Assembly: GCA_018105865.1 (NCBI GenBank)
Contig: CM030850.1
Coordinates: forward strand, 13,511,013-13,575,012
Reading direction: 5' to 3'
Source: Metaphire vulgaris
Taxonomy: Eukaryota > Annelida > Clitellata > Crassiclitellata > Megascolecidae
Length of the DNA stretch: 64,000 bases
Notes under the pieces: generated by a model
Seen by the model: the letters and a program-made list of their open reading frames with translations, nothing else
Databases searched by the model: none
What the model was told of the DNA's origin: nothing
In this document: positions 21,871-52,838 of the stretch, one piece after another
Layout of the letters: the number at the start of each line of letters is the position of its first letter
Numbering within the stretch: the first letter of the stretch is position 1
Translations under genes and position numbers: made by a program

Positions 21871-22489
21871 TGTTGGGGGCCCTCATATCGGGGCCCTAGG
21901 CATCGCGTGCCTTTTTATGCTTTGACTTTTGTTGCATATGCCTGGAGGATAAAACGGCCCTGGATCCAACCCATCCGAGGCCCCCAGGCGCGCTGCCACC
22001 ATGCATATGCCTTAAATGATCCAACCTCCGAGGTCTTGATAGGCCTGGATCCAACCCATCCGAGGCCCCGGGCAGGTGCCAGGGGCCTCACACTGGAAAA
22101 AGACAGGCCTGATCATTGATGCAATTGCCAAAGTACAGTCATCAATGATAATCCGTTTTTGATAAGGTTATCTTTTGTTATTTAGTTTATGAAGAACCGA
22201 ATTCTGTTAATTTTATTGCTGGTTGAAATTTGGCTTAAGAACCAAAATGAGTGTTAGTTCCACGATATTTTTTGTAGCTGTCCCAATATTTTTTTGTAGG
22301 TGTCTGGATTAGAATATTCATTCATGGTACTGGTTGGTTTTGCATTTGTAGCAAAGGCACTGATGTAACGGTGAAACTTGTTGAAACCTGTATTTATTAT
22401 ATAACAAACAAGTCCATTAACAGAGCTACAATTGGCTATCTCATGTTGTCAATGAATTTCGGTGGCAAAACTGTCATGCCACCTAGTGG

Positions 22490-22765
22490 TTGACGAAAGA
22501 AGCTATATTGGGACATTTCTCTCGTGCAAATCACCAAAAAATGTCAAAGTCCTTTCCGAGCCTCATGGGCTCATAGGGCGGCACTGATCTTCGTTCCTAT
22601 AGCCCTCAGCCACACATGCAATACCACGGATATGGGGCTAGTTCATCGTGTGCATTTTATGCCCTCTAGCAAGCAAGGCTGAGTCAACATTAGGGCTTCT
22701 GCAGTTATCGAACCCACGACCTCCTGCTCAATCATCCAACATTGTTACCACTGCTAACTTCCCAC
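22490..22765 (-). mobile_element. tRNA-derived SINE remnant
   Basis: The minus strand gives TTAGCAGTGGTAACAATG (A-box-like) and GGTCGTGGGTTCGATAAC (B-box-like). The remaining part, including CATGGGCTCATAGGG and GCTGAGTCAAC, is shared with 36.93-37.14 kb, so both belong to one family. Confidence 0.55.
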
Positions 22766-22785
22766 CTCAAGTGCATACCACCAAT

Positions 22786-23094
22786 CAGTGGCATAGCCAA
22801 GGAGGGTTTTGGGGGGTTAAAATCCCCCTTGGCTGCCAAAAACAAAAATATTTTTAATGGGCTTCTATGCATTTTAAGTTTTTATGTGACTTTGGAGGTC
22901 AACTCCCCCCCTTGGCTAAAAATGTAACGGTTTAAGAGACGAGGATTTTCTTGTTTGTCAGGAAAAAATTAGAGGTGATAACTCTTTTTTTGCTTGTCAG
23001 GAAAAAATGTTTTTTTGCTTGTCAAGATTTTTCCAAAGTTGGTCATGGTCAAAACCAAAAACCAAACCCCCCTTCCAGAAATCCTATGCCACTA
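22786..23094. mobile_element. hAT-type MITE (TSD CCACCAAT)
   Basis: The left end CAGTGGCATAGCC and right end CTATGCCACTA are inverted, with CCACCAAT exactly duplicated at 22778-22785 and 23095-23102. The interior carries the TTTTTGCTTGTCAGG core. It is the same family as 59659-59919 in opposite orientation. Confidence 0.9.
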
Positions 23095-26000
23095 CCACCA
23101 ATACCATAATAATAATATAATACTGTAATAGCTTAATAATATAACATTATAATCACCACTTATAGTTTTGCATTGCTAATGCACCAGGCAACTGGCACAA
23201 TCCCCAAGGTAGTGCGGCAATTGCAGGATTTTAGCGAAGTTTTATCTTCCCACCTTCCAGACTCCCGACTTATTCTTTGTTAACTACTGTATATCAGTTT
23301 GTTAACTTTGTTACATACTCAAGCTTGTTGGTATTGTTGAACTGATTTCTTGATTCTGTTCATCTGTTGGTGAATTATTAAAAGTTTATTTATTCAAGAA
23401 ATTTAACTGGAAATAGCAAATTACTGTACTATTTCTTGTATGCTTTGCTTTTTGGCTGTTCTTGTGTTTTGAGGCATCACTTTTCATCAGCTTCAGTTTG
23501 TATATTTTAACCAATTTTGCAATTACATACATGCATAATTAGTATGACCACAATTCCAAAATAGGGGTACCATCAAGACAGGCACATGCATTCCATTTAG
23601 TCCGACTAGGGAGTTTGGAGGTGTTGTGAATTTCCGCATTGGGGTCTGGGCTAGAGCTCCAGAAGTGATTGAGTAATATTAGAGTTAAACCTAAGCTCTG
23701 ATTCATGTTTTAGAGACATTAACTGTGATTTATTAAAGAGTGACTAAAGACTGGAGCACAACTACAGATTATCTATTTCTTGACAGTTACCTCTACCCCA
23801 TACAAATTTCATATAGGTTTTGCATAAATTCAGTGCCTGCTGCCAGTTTGAATAGGAGGCCCCATTTCCCTTTGTTGCCACACTAATGTTTGGCATAATA
23901 TACGTCCAATTATTGTTTATAACCATTACTTAAAAGTAATTATGTTGAGAAACTTAATTTAAGTAAATATGCCAATTGTATGGTTTAGTTTTTGGGCAAA
24001 CTTGCTAGTGCAATGTACAGGGGATGAGGGTTTAAAGTAAGTTTTTTGCTGGTTTATTATACTATTTTGCTATGAATTTTTGTTTTGTTTTAAAATATGT
24101 GATTATTTAAGAGTTACTGTATTTTATTTGGCATAAATGAAATGAGTTTATGTGGAGTCATCAGATATAAAAGGCATAAAAACGAGAAAAGGAAATGAAT
24201 ACCAGTAACTGGTAGATGGTAAATTTGGTGATGCCACAAGTTGGGATGTGGCTATCAAATCAAGTAAAAGAGCTTGGCTCTTGACACCCACAGGAAAAAA
24301 TCTGCCTTCACTTAATTAAGGCAGCTTGTTGGACACCCACATGCACTGCCCTTCTGTGACAATAACAAGCAACTGAATTTATGTTCAATTGATTTAAGGT
24401 TTAAATTTTCCCACTAAGTAATGAGTGCTATGCATTGGCTACACAGATTTGAAATCATATACTGTGCATGTACAGTATTAGAAGTGTTCTGCTATTCAAA
24501 TTTCAGTTTCAAAACTTGTCATAACTTGAGAGTTCTCAAGTATTCAAATAAAACAGCCAGTGTTTTGCATGTTAAGATCTGATATGTTTGAGGAAGCCAA
24601 TACTGCTGTGTTAATGCAGAATATCAAAATTTGGAGGAATTGGATGTAATAAGTTTATAGAATATGTATTTGTGTGGGTTTGAAATTTTAAGGAAAATTA
24701 CTCTGTTAAACAGGTATGCAATTGTGGGTAGAATTCCCAGAATGAAAGATTAATTATTTGGCCAATGTTTCAGAAGTTTGTCCTGGTAATAATCATGTGC
24801 TTAATATAAAAGTTTACGAAGCATACTTATTTAACATGCGCCATCAGTCTCTCTCTATCCTTTGAGAGCACTTGATTTTTTAAATGAAATTTGATTTTGT
24901 GTTCTGTATGGTTGCATTTGTGCACGTTGTTTGATTTTTTAGAATTTTTAGAAGATCAATTTCTTAATTTGAAATCTTTTGTCTTTGCTTGGATCATTTT
25001 TATGCTTTCTTTTTTGTATTTAATAGTGGAAATCGTAAACTGTAAGTGCTTTCTTTTGTGGGAAGCCATTTGAGTTATGATGCCATATTTACACATTTTT
25101 GAATAACTATGTTGTATTGTGATGTTAAAAGTAAATTAGTTTGCAGATAATTTTCTAGCATATCTTAGCAGCTGCTTCACATTTGTTTTGGGTAAACGAG
25201 TGAATTTCATAGAAAGTTATTGATTTGCCTCAGGATATTGATGATGCTGAACCTATTCATGTTTTGTTCTTCAAAATGCATAATTCCTCAAAATGAACAG
25301 ATTGACCAATTGAGTTGCAGCTGTCACCCATTATTCTGTAGCATGGTACCTACTGTGGTATATGTACAGTTCTTCTAAATGCCTTGTTTGTAAGATATGT
25401 GTGTAGAAATGAATTTCATATATTGATAATAACAACTGTAGAGAATTTGACAAAGAATTACTTTGATTATCATGTTTTTCTTGTGAACTGTATTTTTAAA
25501 CCTGGTTCAGAGAGAGATGGTAGAGTGACAGTAACAGTCAGATGTGAAAAGGTAGTCATTCTATTGAATGACAATTTAGGATATGTTATGTCCACCTATT
25601 AAGCAAGCAGTTAAAACCAATTCTGACAGTTGAGAAGGTCCAGCATAATTTATGAGTAATATATGATAGTTTATTCTTGTAACAGTATAACAGAAATTGT
25701 AGTTATATTTGTGATTATATTGTGTAAAGACAAAGAGCTTGAACTCATTGTCCATTTCCAGTGTTTTGATTCTGAATGGTGGATATCAGCTTCGGCAGGA
25801 ATATTAAGGTGCAGAGGAAGTTTGGAATGTAAATGGACAACAGACCTTGACATCCATGATTACATTTTGAGGATTTTCTATTAGCAGAGGTGCAATAGTA
25901 CCATAGGGAAGATAGAATACGAAATAAAGGCATATAATCACTCACCCCATCTGTGCTGTTTAATGCAAATAACAGGAACTACATTCTCTTTGAACTGTAA

Positions 26001-28107
26001 CTATTAAAACAACAGAAATGAACAAAAAATGCTAGCATGACTGATTAACAGCTAGAAAACCAAAATCATATGGCAGACAATCAGTTGCTACAAGAAATCA
26101 TTCATAACATGGTCTTCAAATTTTAAAATCCAGCTGATAATATAACAATGGTAGGTGCATTTTATCTTGTATCAATCTATTTCATGCATTTAATAGCAAT
26201 GCTGTTGAAATTGAGAGATGCACTCTAGTCACAGAAAGTGAAAGGCACACAATCTATCCTACACTAGCCAGAACATATAAGTGAAAATAATTTTACTAGT
26301 CAACCTATGGGGCAAAATCATAATCCTATTCTACAAGACAGTCTCAAAAGCATCCAAGTATTCCATTTTTTTGTCTGTTACTGAAGTCTTCTGGTACATC
26401 TATTGTTTCACACAGGATTGTGACATGCCTTCAATAATTTTCTTGGTAGCATCTAAAAATGGTGGTGCTAGAATAACTCTCTTTTAGAATAAAAAATGGA
26501 GACTGGTTGCATTAAAACTGGTTAAAAATTTTGTAAACTGATAGGTTAGGAGATTAGACATCACTGCTTGCTTGTCAGACACAGTGACATCTGCCACCTC
26601 CTTTGAATGGTTCTCAGTTGTGCTGAAGACATATCTATTTAACATTTCATTTCAATTTATGTAAAGTGCTCTTGCTTTTGGCATCAAACTATGTTATAGC
26701 GCTAGAGAAATTGTTGAGATAATAATTGTCCTATACATTCATACTCCATGACTTTAACAGCAGATGTTAAGATTGCATTTGACCGAAGAGAAATTGATTT
26801 TTGCAATGCTGGAAACCATAAAGCAAGAATGTATCTTAAAACAGCTGAACCTCACCAGATCCACTCTAAAATAGCATGCCACGCAAATGTTGCCGCTTAA
26901 AAAATCCTAAATATTATCACAAAAAATGGAAATAAAATTTGTAGAATGGCAACTCCAGAAGTACCGGTAAAACGAAGTCCAAGCACATTTTCTATGTAAA
27001 ATAAGTACAACACTGGGCAAACACCAACCTGGCTGTTCCATCCGAAATCCAACCCTAACAAACATTTTCAGCTTTGTTGTTTCATAAAAAAATGTATAAG
27101 GTACAGACTTCTCTATCAAAATAATCAGTAAATTCAAGTACAGGCGGGAAAGAGCCCAACAAGTTGAGCTATCATTAAGTTCAGGTTCTTTTCATGGTTT
27201 CTTAGTCCAGTTTTAAAAAGTGTATAATGTTTGGTTTTTTGCTTTCATGGTACCATTGATCAGGACAGCATAGAATTATTACAGAACAAAAACCAATACT
27301 GCAATGCCTATCAAATAAACTTCAGTATTACATTTCTTTTAATTTCTGTTCAAAGAACCAAGAATCTGCTGTAATTAGTTAGAATTTGATATTATTATAT
27401 ATAATATAATAAGGTTTAAAGTGGTTCAGTAAGGACTGCCCTGTGTGAGAACCACTGTATATTCAACAGTAAGCCTCGAGAGAGGTTCAAATACTGTGCT
27501 TGGTATTATCACTTACAATATAAATCAAACTCAGAAAATGCAGAATACCCAGATTTAGGAGAAGATGACAAGACTCACTTTGCTTCACAAAATAGCATAG
27601 AAACTAAATTGCTCACAGCACTTCCTTTACGAATGTACAAATGCAAATCTTAGGTGAGGTGGGCAACATACATAGTAAGAGATTCACAACTCGAGTAAAA
27701 CGGAACATCGTAACGCAGATATGAGCAGATAATCTACTATGGAATCGTGCAACCAAATTTTCACAGTAGCGCAGGCTGTGTTGCGGCAACAAGCCATTTC
27801 ATACCCAAATATGAAATTATTAATGCAAACAGCAGTAATGACACAGAATAACTTATGTTCCCTACAACAGAATTAACGTCAGTCAGATGTGGTTCAATTT
27901 AAAATGCATTAGAGAGAAGAAGATGCAGAGAACTAAAGACAACAGAGAACTAACCCAGGTTGCTGTTTGCCATTAATCATGATATGTCCTAGAACAGACA
28001 TAATTTTACTAAAGTTCACTTCTCTTGCTCTGCCAAAAACGACAGAAGACATAATCAGATAAAACAAGCAACTAATGTCTGTAACTTCTCATCCGTTATC
28101 TCGTCGA

Positions 28108-45273
<17,166 letters not shown>

Positions 45274-48200
45274 TGTGAAAGCTAAATAAAAATAGTAAAG
45301 ATTGAGTTGATAGAATAAATTTTAGAAAAATATTGAATATTTATACAAACATGATAAAACGATTGTTAACAAAGAAATGAAACTGAACATTTTGTTATTA
45401 CAAGTCAAAGGTCAATAATAAAAAAATGCATCTCAGAACTTATAATGTATGCATCACCTTCTGAAACTATCATAAGTACAAACAACTACTAACAGATTCA
45501 TAGATCTACAACCATGTTCTTACAAAATGCAAAATACAACCTACTAAATCACAAGGTTTTTATACCATTTGACCACAAGAACCAAATGATTTGAAGCCTT
45601 CAACATACAAAGTCAAATCCTGTTTTCAATATAGTTACCCAGGTCTAGGGATGTCAACAGGTACCCGGGAACCCCGGTACCCGCTGGAATCCTATTATCC
45701 AGGCAGTAAAATTGGGTTTGGGTACCCGTGGAAATATGACCCTTATGTCAAAATCTCCCTCCGTTCACTGCAACTAATAATTCTATCATTAGTTGCAGGG
45801 ACCAGAGGGGAAGTGTGGTTATTTATTTGGGTGCAGAGATAAGAGACCACAATGGAGATTATGCTACCCGGATACCCATACAACATTGAGACGGGTACTT
45901 GGGCAGCTTTTAAAAAAATGTACAGCCCCACCCAGGTCAACTTTACCACATCAAATGCCCTGAACAATTCAAAGCCAGAAAAATCCAGCAGTTGACAAAA
46001 TTCCACATGCCTTTAGAGACAAATCAATTGTTAATAGCCACACAGAATACAACACAGCCAGCAAGGTGTGACAAACTTTAAATGTTAAGCACATACCAGG
46101 TATTAACTGAATATCAATGGGGCGGTTTCATTGCTGTAATATATTTCTCATAATGCCTTTGAAATCAGTAATTTTGCCCAAATATTAATGGGGACGGAAA
46201 AGTTATGACGGTAGTTTTTTAGTGGAATCCAGGCTGACGGTTTTCCAGGATGCGTTTCAAAATGGCGTAAAAGGCTGGAATGGGGACGGTTAATCTTGCT
46301 TTCAATTTCAGCACTGCGGCCGATTTTCATAGCTTCAACCATATAGGTCACACCAATTCAAGTTATTTATTAAGAGGACATTAAATTGAACTGTTAGGCC
46401 AGGCAAGATTGGTTTTGAATCTTTTGATTACTCAACACCATTGTTATTTTAGAATGTTTTGCTGAGACCATAAAGCCATTTGAGAACTCGAGGGTAATTG
46501 ATAAACACACCATGGGGAGAATCATTGACTGCCGGTTTCATTTGTTGGGGAATATGATAGATGTCCAGGACAACAAAAGATAATATAATTTAGAGGTAAT
46601 CATTGCAGAGCACATTTTCACACATTTATAAAAATTTGAGGCCCAGTTTAATTCCCAATTAGTTTCCAATTGCACCAACCACCATCACTATTTACCTTAG
46701 TCCATTTTGACTCAATGACATTTTTCGGATTGGTATCAATGTGACTTTTCTTAGCTTAGGCCTACTATATATTTTAAACATTTTATAAATTTACAGAAAA
46801 ATGGACAAAGAAAGAGAGCCAATGGATTTTTCAACGTCTTGCTGATTCTGCTGGCAGAATGGCATTCAGTTTCTGAAGAAACCTGGAATGTCTTTTATCT
46901 TTTGGTTGTTCGTATACACGTTAAAATGAATTGGCTGGAAACTGGTTACTGACAGTTTAAAGATATCTGGTTAGTAATAGTGTCAAATTAAGAATTTATG
47001 ATTATTGTATATTTTGAAAAACTTATTTGTGTGAACAAACATTTTCTGTAATGAAATTAAAAAAGTGTTCTAAGGTTCAGGTTGAGTGCTCCAGTGCCCA
47101 ACTGCATGCAACAAGTGAACAGCCACAAATATGAATAAAATTGTTACATTTCCCAGTCTCAACAACTCCATTGGCTACAAATCCCCTCCTCCCACTGCAC
47201 CCAGGTTTTAAAAATGGTCATAGTGGGTTTTGAATAAAACAAGATGATATAAACCTTAGACCTAATTCCACATTTAAATTACTAATCATTTCAACTTAAT
47301 GGGTTTCTAATGGGGGATTGGGAATGGGGATGGGGATTAATTCCAAGGGATGGGGTGGGGATTAAATTTTATCAATGGGGACGGGTGGGGATGGTTAAAA
47401 CAATTTATGGTCGGGAGGGGATGGGGACAACAGTCAGTGTGTGATAAAAACACGCATCTACCAGGTATATTAACTGAATAAATGGGGCTATTGCTGTATA
47501 TATTCTCATCATGCCTTTGCACTATATACAGCAAACTTTGCAGTAGATTGTTGGTGACATTTGTGATGTGGTGGAATATGAAGCTAAAAGTCTGTGTAAT
47601 ACAATGAGAATCTCATAGTTTTACCAGTAAAGTGCACAAAACAGGTCATTAACAATTGAGCAGCCAAGCCCATTATTTACATGCACATAACTATTAAACC
47701 TGAGGTGAAAATATCTATGCAGTAACTTTATGGTAGCAATTACACCTGGCAAAGATAGAAAAAATTACAAATTACATTAAGCAACCAGCAAAATATTCAT
47801 AGAAATATATGACATTCATCTATCATCGGTATGTAACAAACTTTGAAGTTTAGTAAAAGGCTTAAAGTTATTGAGCAACAGACAACAGAGCTCAGCTTTC
47901 AAACACTATTGTATAACAATTACCAAATTCACATGCATTAGCCCCTGAGTGTGTGCTACACAAATCAAAAGGAAACTGCTACAAGCCCAACATGTGCCGC
48001 ATATTAAAAGCAAGTGTTCATCATATATGTTCAAAAATGGTAAATTCATACAACTGATTAAATAATTTTTAAAACTCTACTTATTTCTGGGGATCAGCAT
48101 TCCTTGACAAGGAAATCAAATGAGAAAATTATGTGGTGTTTACTAGAGGTTATGAAAAGCAAAAAATTATTTTAAAATCTGATGCTATTTGGATTTATTT

Positions 48201-48639
48201 TTCTGATGTGCCTTCTTCATTAAAATACTCTCAAGTCCTGACAGCATTAAGTTGGCTTTTAAAAAAATAAAAAATAAACTTAGCATTTCCCTTATTAAAA
48301 AATTACAATCATGGGTTTCACCTTACAATTTATCTAATCATATGACTCATAAGTCAGAACTTCAATGTCATTTATTCTGCATGAGAAAGGTCACGTATTT
48401 GGAAGACTAACACAGTAACACATCATGTAAAACACACATGATATGCCAGCAAAGTGCTGCTCTCAGGTCAATAAACTCAAGTCTACTTCAGACAGCATGA
48501 ATGGCTGTATTGTGCATATAATATGATAAGGTCAACCGCTTCAAGATCTATATTTCAGCATTTCAAGTCAATGCAACTAGTGTGCAGATCAGTGACAAGT
48601 CTACACAATCAAAAGGCAATCGATGATTTTTTATTGTGC

Positions 48640-48945
48640 CACTATCATAATGCCTAGAAAATCAACAGATGACACACCAAATTTAATGCGAGCTAGAGAG
48701 CCAGGTCAAGCCCGAAAGGTCAGTCATATAAGCAGAGGAACAGTATAAGGGAAATAGGCCAAGCTAAACAGGTAGGTCTTTAGCCTAGATTTAAAAGACA
48801 ATGTGCTGGTTATACAAAGTAATGCTGGAAAGGAATTCCAAAGCCTGGAGCCACACACAGAGAAACAACTAGTACCAGTAATCATATGAGAATGAGAAAA
48901 ACAAATGAAAGTGCTGCTGGGCATCTAGTGAAGTGACTAGAAGGT
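48640..48945 (-). mobile_element. L2/CR1-type 3' fragment
   Basis: The minus strand gives FSVCGSRLWNSFPALLCITS and LSFKSRLKTYLFSLAY, matching the FS-V-x-G-x-R-L-W-N-S-L-P and FK-x-x-L-K-T-x-L-F end of L2/CR1 reverse transcriptases. Confidence 0.75.
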
Positions 48946-49261
48946 CAAAGGATAAGCTGTGTCTTAAGATAACTGAGTTCCTTGTAAAACATGGTTTTAA
49001 GTTAGACAAAGACTACTACCAGTATATAGCTACTGACTAACAGCACAAAGGAAATCCTAACCAACATGTTAAAAACACAACTTTAAACTAAACACATATA
49101 ACAGCAAATGCCAAAAATCTGTTGGTTACTGGTACTATGCTGGTACTGACAAATAGTGCAAAATTGAATGGGGCTTGGATTTTTTGATCAGTTGAAACAC
49201 AAAGCACCATCTCCAATGACATTTATTCTGCAATCTTGAGATTTTTTCTGCAGTTCTATGG

Positions 49262-49717
49262 CAGGGTGGCCAACTGCAGCTCATGAACCTCATGCGGCTC
49301 TTCTTGCTGAATCTGTGGCTCGTGAAAAGTTTAAATTTTTTAAAGTAGATTAACAGATCAAATTAAGCATAAAATTGCCACATTTCCATGTTGATCAAAA
49401 ACATATGTTGCAAATAATTTAGAATTTAATTTATATACTATATAATAAATTTCAAAAATTAAGTTCTTCATCAAGTCATGTCAATTGAATGACTCTTGTA
49501 GGAGTGTCAATCCTTGAATCGGATGCACAAATTGTGATTATAACAGTGAGAATTTTGCCTGTTTGCAAATTTTATCATAGACCCCATAAAAATAGCAGAG
49601 ATTTAATTATTTTTTTGTAAAGAATTGGATCAAACTGTCTAAATGGGGCAATGCGGCTCCCAAGCTTTTGAAAATTGTCATTTGTGTCTCGCACTTTCAA
49701 TGTGTTTGGTCACCCCG
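49262..49717. mobile_element. hAT-type MITE (TSD TTCTATGG)
   Basis: Left end CAGGGTGGCCAAC and, inverted at the right, CGGGGTGACCAAA. TTCTATGG is exactly duplicated at 49254-49261 and 49718-49725. At 456 bp it is the longest of the set and has no transposase ORF. Confidence 0.85.
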
Positions 49718-50449
49718 TTCTATGGCATGCTAATAGCCAAATGACACATTTATTCACATATCTGCAACATCGTTTGATCAAATCTGAGAAAATTAAAGTA
49801 ATCAAATCAATTCACACAACGATGAAGTACTTGATGGTTACAGACTTCATAAGCTGGAAGTTTTACAAATTTTCCCCTCAGTATAAATATGTCACATCTT
49901 AAAAAGTAATGACAAGTAGTAAGGAAGTAACTAAAAATGTTTTCAACATAATTCCTGAACATCCAAAGCAATGAATCAATACAAATTTTCACCAAAAAAT
50001 AAATAATCAAATGCAGGGCTACTTTCACCACCAGGTCATCAATTTCTGTAAAACTGACAAAGGTTATCAGCATCACTAATGACAGATAAAATGTAAACTT
50101 AAGTTTGGGGAAAGAATGATCAACATGGAATTTAAATCACAAATGGATATACAAAATTCTCCAGTGAAGGACAGCAGCATTAACTGTATACCAAATGGCA
50201 CGAATTTTGAAGACTAGAAAGAAAAAGCAAACTGCAGTGAAGAAAAACCACCCACAAAGTCAAACTCACAATCACAATCCAACCAAGCCATCTACGACCC
50301 AAACCAAGGCTCGTCTTTTTAATCTCGAAATACCAATCGAAATGGAGCGGACAGGGCAATGACATTTAGTTGACTTACTTACCTACTTACTTACTTAATG
50401 ACCGTAGCTTAAGTGGCGTATGTAACTCAGATTTTCGTTTAGCGTCTGA

Positions 50450-51380
50450 TTATAGATCGCTCAATTTGTTGAAAGGAAAATTAGCTTCAAAATCCGCTCT
50501 GATTGCAATCCCCAACGAAGGTCGCGGCGGCGTCCGAGGCCCCGATCGGCGAACGCCACGTCCTTGATAGGACACGCCGCCGCCGAAATGAAGGAGGAGG
50601 AGGCGACCGCCATCACCGCCGCCGCCACCTCCATGCATAAACCGCTGCCATTTCGACAACGAAAATCCGAATAATTACGCGTTCAGTCGACCGAATGCAA
50701 CGATGAAAGACGCAGAGCGAAAACGGGTACGTACGATTATGCGTTGGATTTGAAAAATTATACAAACAGAACGAAACCGGAGAAGCGAAGAAAACGCGTC
50801 CGACGACGACGACGACGGCCACTGCAATCAGAATCCTCGAGCGTCGACCGCACGCCGCACCACGATACAGCCGGAAAGCCCACGAGATCCTAGAAGATCA
50901 GTGCAATGTCTCGTTAATCGGGCTTAAATGAAAGATTTTAATTGAATTGTCCTAAAATTTAGATGAATTATAGTATGGTTAGTGGAAATTTGTTCTTTTG
51001 ATGTCAAGTTTGTTATTATCAAGTTCCACGATTTTTTTCTCTTGAACACTTTGCCTTTTAGAAAGCCTTGAAAATCATCAAAATCTAGCCAAGTGCAAGA
51101 ATTATATTACAAATGTAAAATCTAGAAAGAGATGTTGTCCCTACGATTAGGTGAATCTGGAAATGAGATGGGAAACCTGGAGATCTCCTCGAATTTCTAG
51201 GACAGTGTTACCTCATAATTAATGCTTCTTCTACGTTGTTCACTGCGCATGACCAACAGCAAGTGCTATCGCTAAATATATCCAATGGAAAGAGTGTTTT
51301 TTAAGAATTAGGTCAACGAATGACCAATAGAAAGAGTTGTTATGACGACCCCAACACACTATTGACCAATGAGAACGAGA
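50450..51380 (-). promoter_or_regulatory. CpG-rich block with upstream CCAAT boxes, candidate NNT promoter/5' exon
   Basis: From about 50505 to 50890 the sequence is rich in CG dinucleotides and CCG/GCC triplets, unlike its surroundings. CCAAT boxes at about 51283, 51322 and 51353 lie on the upstream side for a minus-strand gene. A CpG-rich start plus a spliced leader would fit NNT, whose coding exon has an acceptor just before the ATG. Several Gly- or Arg-rich ORFs here look like low-complexity artefacts. Confidence 0.45.
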
Positions 51381-52584
51381 CCGGTCGTCCTGGCGTATTC
51401 AAGGTCAAAAAGTTTATGGTGCAACTGTTAAACGGCACGATTGACGTAACAGTGAATAATATACGGACCCCTTAAGCCCAGAACCTGAGTTCGGAACCGG
51501 TTGCATCCGGAAACCGAACGTCTGATGCTCAAATTCCGATGTTATAATATAATTATTTGCATGCACTTAACGATCTCTTTCTGCACGTGAAGTCGTGAAT
51601 GACCGTGTAATAAATTAATATTGCGTCCTACCTGTGAGCTGGCACATGGGATGATTGGGTTGCCAGTTATTAGTACTTTGTTACGTTGCTACGTGTTCAT
51701 GCGAATTTTGCTCAGCGCATTGAATAATTGTGTGCCATGCATATTAGTGATGCCCAGCGCATTCTTACTGACAAGGAATTTAATACTGTTCAAAGTTGAA
51801 GATGGTGTGTAAAGTAGAGATGTTTGGCTTATCGAGCTTTCCCCATTCTGTGGTTTGCAAACAAGCCAAAACCACGTGGGAAGTAAACTTAAAGTGCATG
51901 ATGTCCAATTTTAGACTGTACAGCTAATCCTAGTATAAACTTTGATTGTAAATTTGCAGTCATCAACGGCGCTGTCGTTCGCGTATGGCTATTTTGTTGT
52001 GCTGGCAATGCCTGGCATAGCACCACATTGTTAGAGCTGTATAGTTTTCTGCGGATCTTCTGCATTCTGCAATCTGCATCTCTCGGGAGTCTCGGCTGAT
52101 TATCACCCGAGACTGTTACTGTTTGTCTTGCGTTCGTTGTTGTTTTATTTATAGACGCGTTCGTCAAAAACGATGGGCGTCTCCAGCTCCAGTTTAGGGT
52201 CCATCCATCTAGTAGGCCTACGTATACCTTTGAGGGGGAGGGGTTGGATTTAGTAAATTTGCGTATGTACCCTGTACAGTGTGGGTGTGGTTGAAAATAT
52301 GCTTATTTTCGTAGCTATACGATGCTTATGACTTCTCAGTAGCCAGTGGCAAGCCAGATGGAGACAGTTTCAGACAGAATGAGCCAGACGCCCATCGACG
52401 GATCGTCTTTACTCAAACACGTGTCTTCTACAGTTGCACTGCGTCTAGATAGCAAGTCAGGTGCAAGCTTACTACCGTCCGCATGCATTAGCGGAGGCGG
52501 CTCCACAGGGGCCTCTGCCCGTCCGCACTTTGAATGCCTGGCCTTCCAGTGGTCCAATACTTTAATGCACTCATTCTAAGCAAC

Positions 52585-52838
52585 CAGGGACGTCATTTGG
52601 GGGGCATTTGCCCCCCTGATTTTGAGAGGAAAAATTTTTTTGCCAATGTTTGTGTTATTTTAGATTTTACACGCCCTAAAGGAGTGCTTGATGATGTTAA
52701 GTAACCGTGAAAATTGGCTGACAAGCAAAAAAAGGTTGTCAGCTTTTTCGCAAACTTGTAACTACTACCTTGTAAGTAAGTAAGTAACTTGTCGAAAGTG
52801 TTTTGCCCCCCCTGAAAAACAGTGAAATGACGTCTCTG
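52585..52838. mobile_element. hAT-type MITE (TSD TAAGCAAC)
   Basis: CAGGGACGTCATTT and AAATGACGTCTCTG are inverted ends, with exact duplication TAAGCAAC at 52577-52584 and 52839-52846. The interior has GCTGACAAGCAAAAAAAGG. Confidence 0.9.

Larger units (their letters stand above)
18585..28107. other. Convergent intergenic region (3' ends of the zinc-finger and NNT genes)
   Basis: No coding exon recognised on either strand. ATTAAA at about 19021 and AATAAA at 19691 are possible polyadenylation signals for the zinc-finger gene. The region holds a recent non-LTR copy (19.1 kb), a TA-flanked MITE (20.07 kb), a 660-bp direct duplication (20.8-21.9 kb), a SINE remnant (22.5 kb), a hAT MITE (22.8 kb), an L2 3' remnant (about 26.64-26.72 kb) and an inverted hairpin repeat (27.4 kb). 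From 23.1 to 26.6 kb I see nothing but AT-rich sequence. Confidence 0.6.
45274..50449. other. Region upstream of NNT coding start (probable leader intron)
   Basis: A pyrimidine tract and AG directly upstream of the NNT ATG (acceptor at 45282) suggest this 5.2 kb is mostly an intron in the NNT leader. It contains GGTACCCG-rich and GGGGATGGGG-rich repeats (45.64-45.9, 46.15-46.33, 47.29-47.43 kb), a repeated block ACCAGGTAT(A)TTAACTGAAT at 46.1 and 47.46 kb, an L2 remnant and a hAT MITE. No other exon was recognised. Confidence 0.5.

Noticed and set aside
45640..45930. GGTACCCG-rich stretch as a bounded hAT MITE
   Set aside because: The left end looks like a hAT terminus (CAGGTCTAGGGATGTCAAC), but I found no convincing right end or 8-bp duplication.
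50450..50822. Gly-rich and Arg-rich minus-strand ORFs as a gene
   Set aside because: Composition follows from CG-rich triplets; no conserved domain, and consecutive frames are interrupted.
52336..52579. 73-77-codon ORFs on both strands
   Set aside because: No recognisable motif, splice context or neighbour; composition is slightly GC-richer, but nothing supports a gene.
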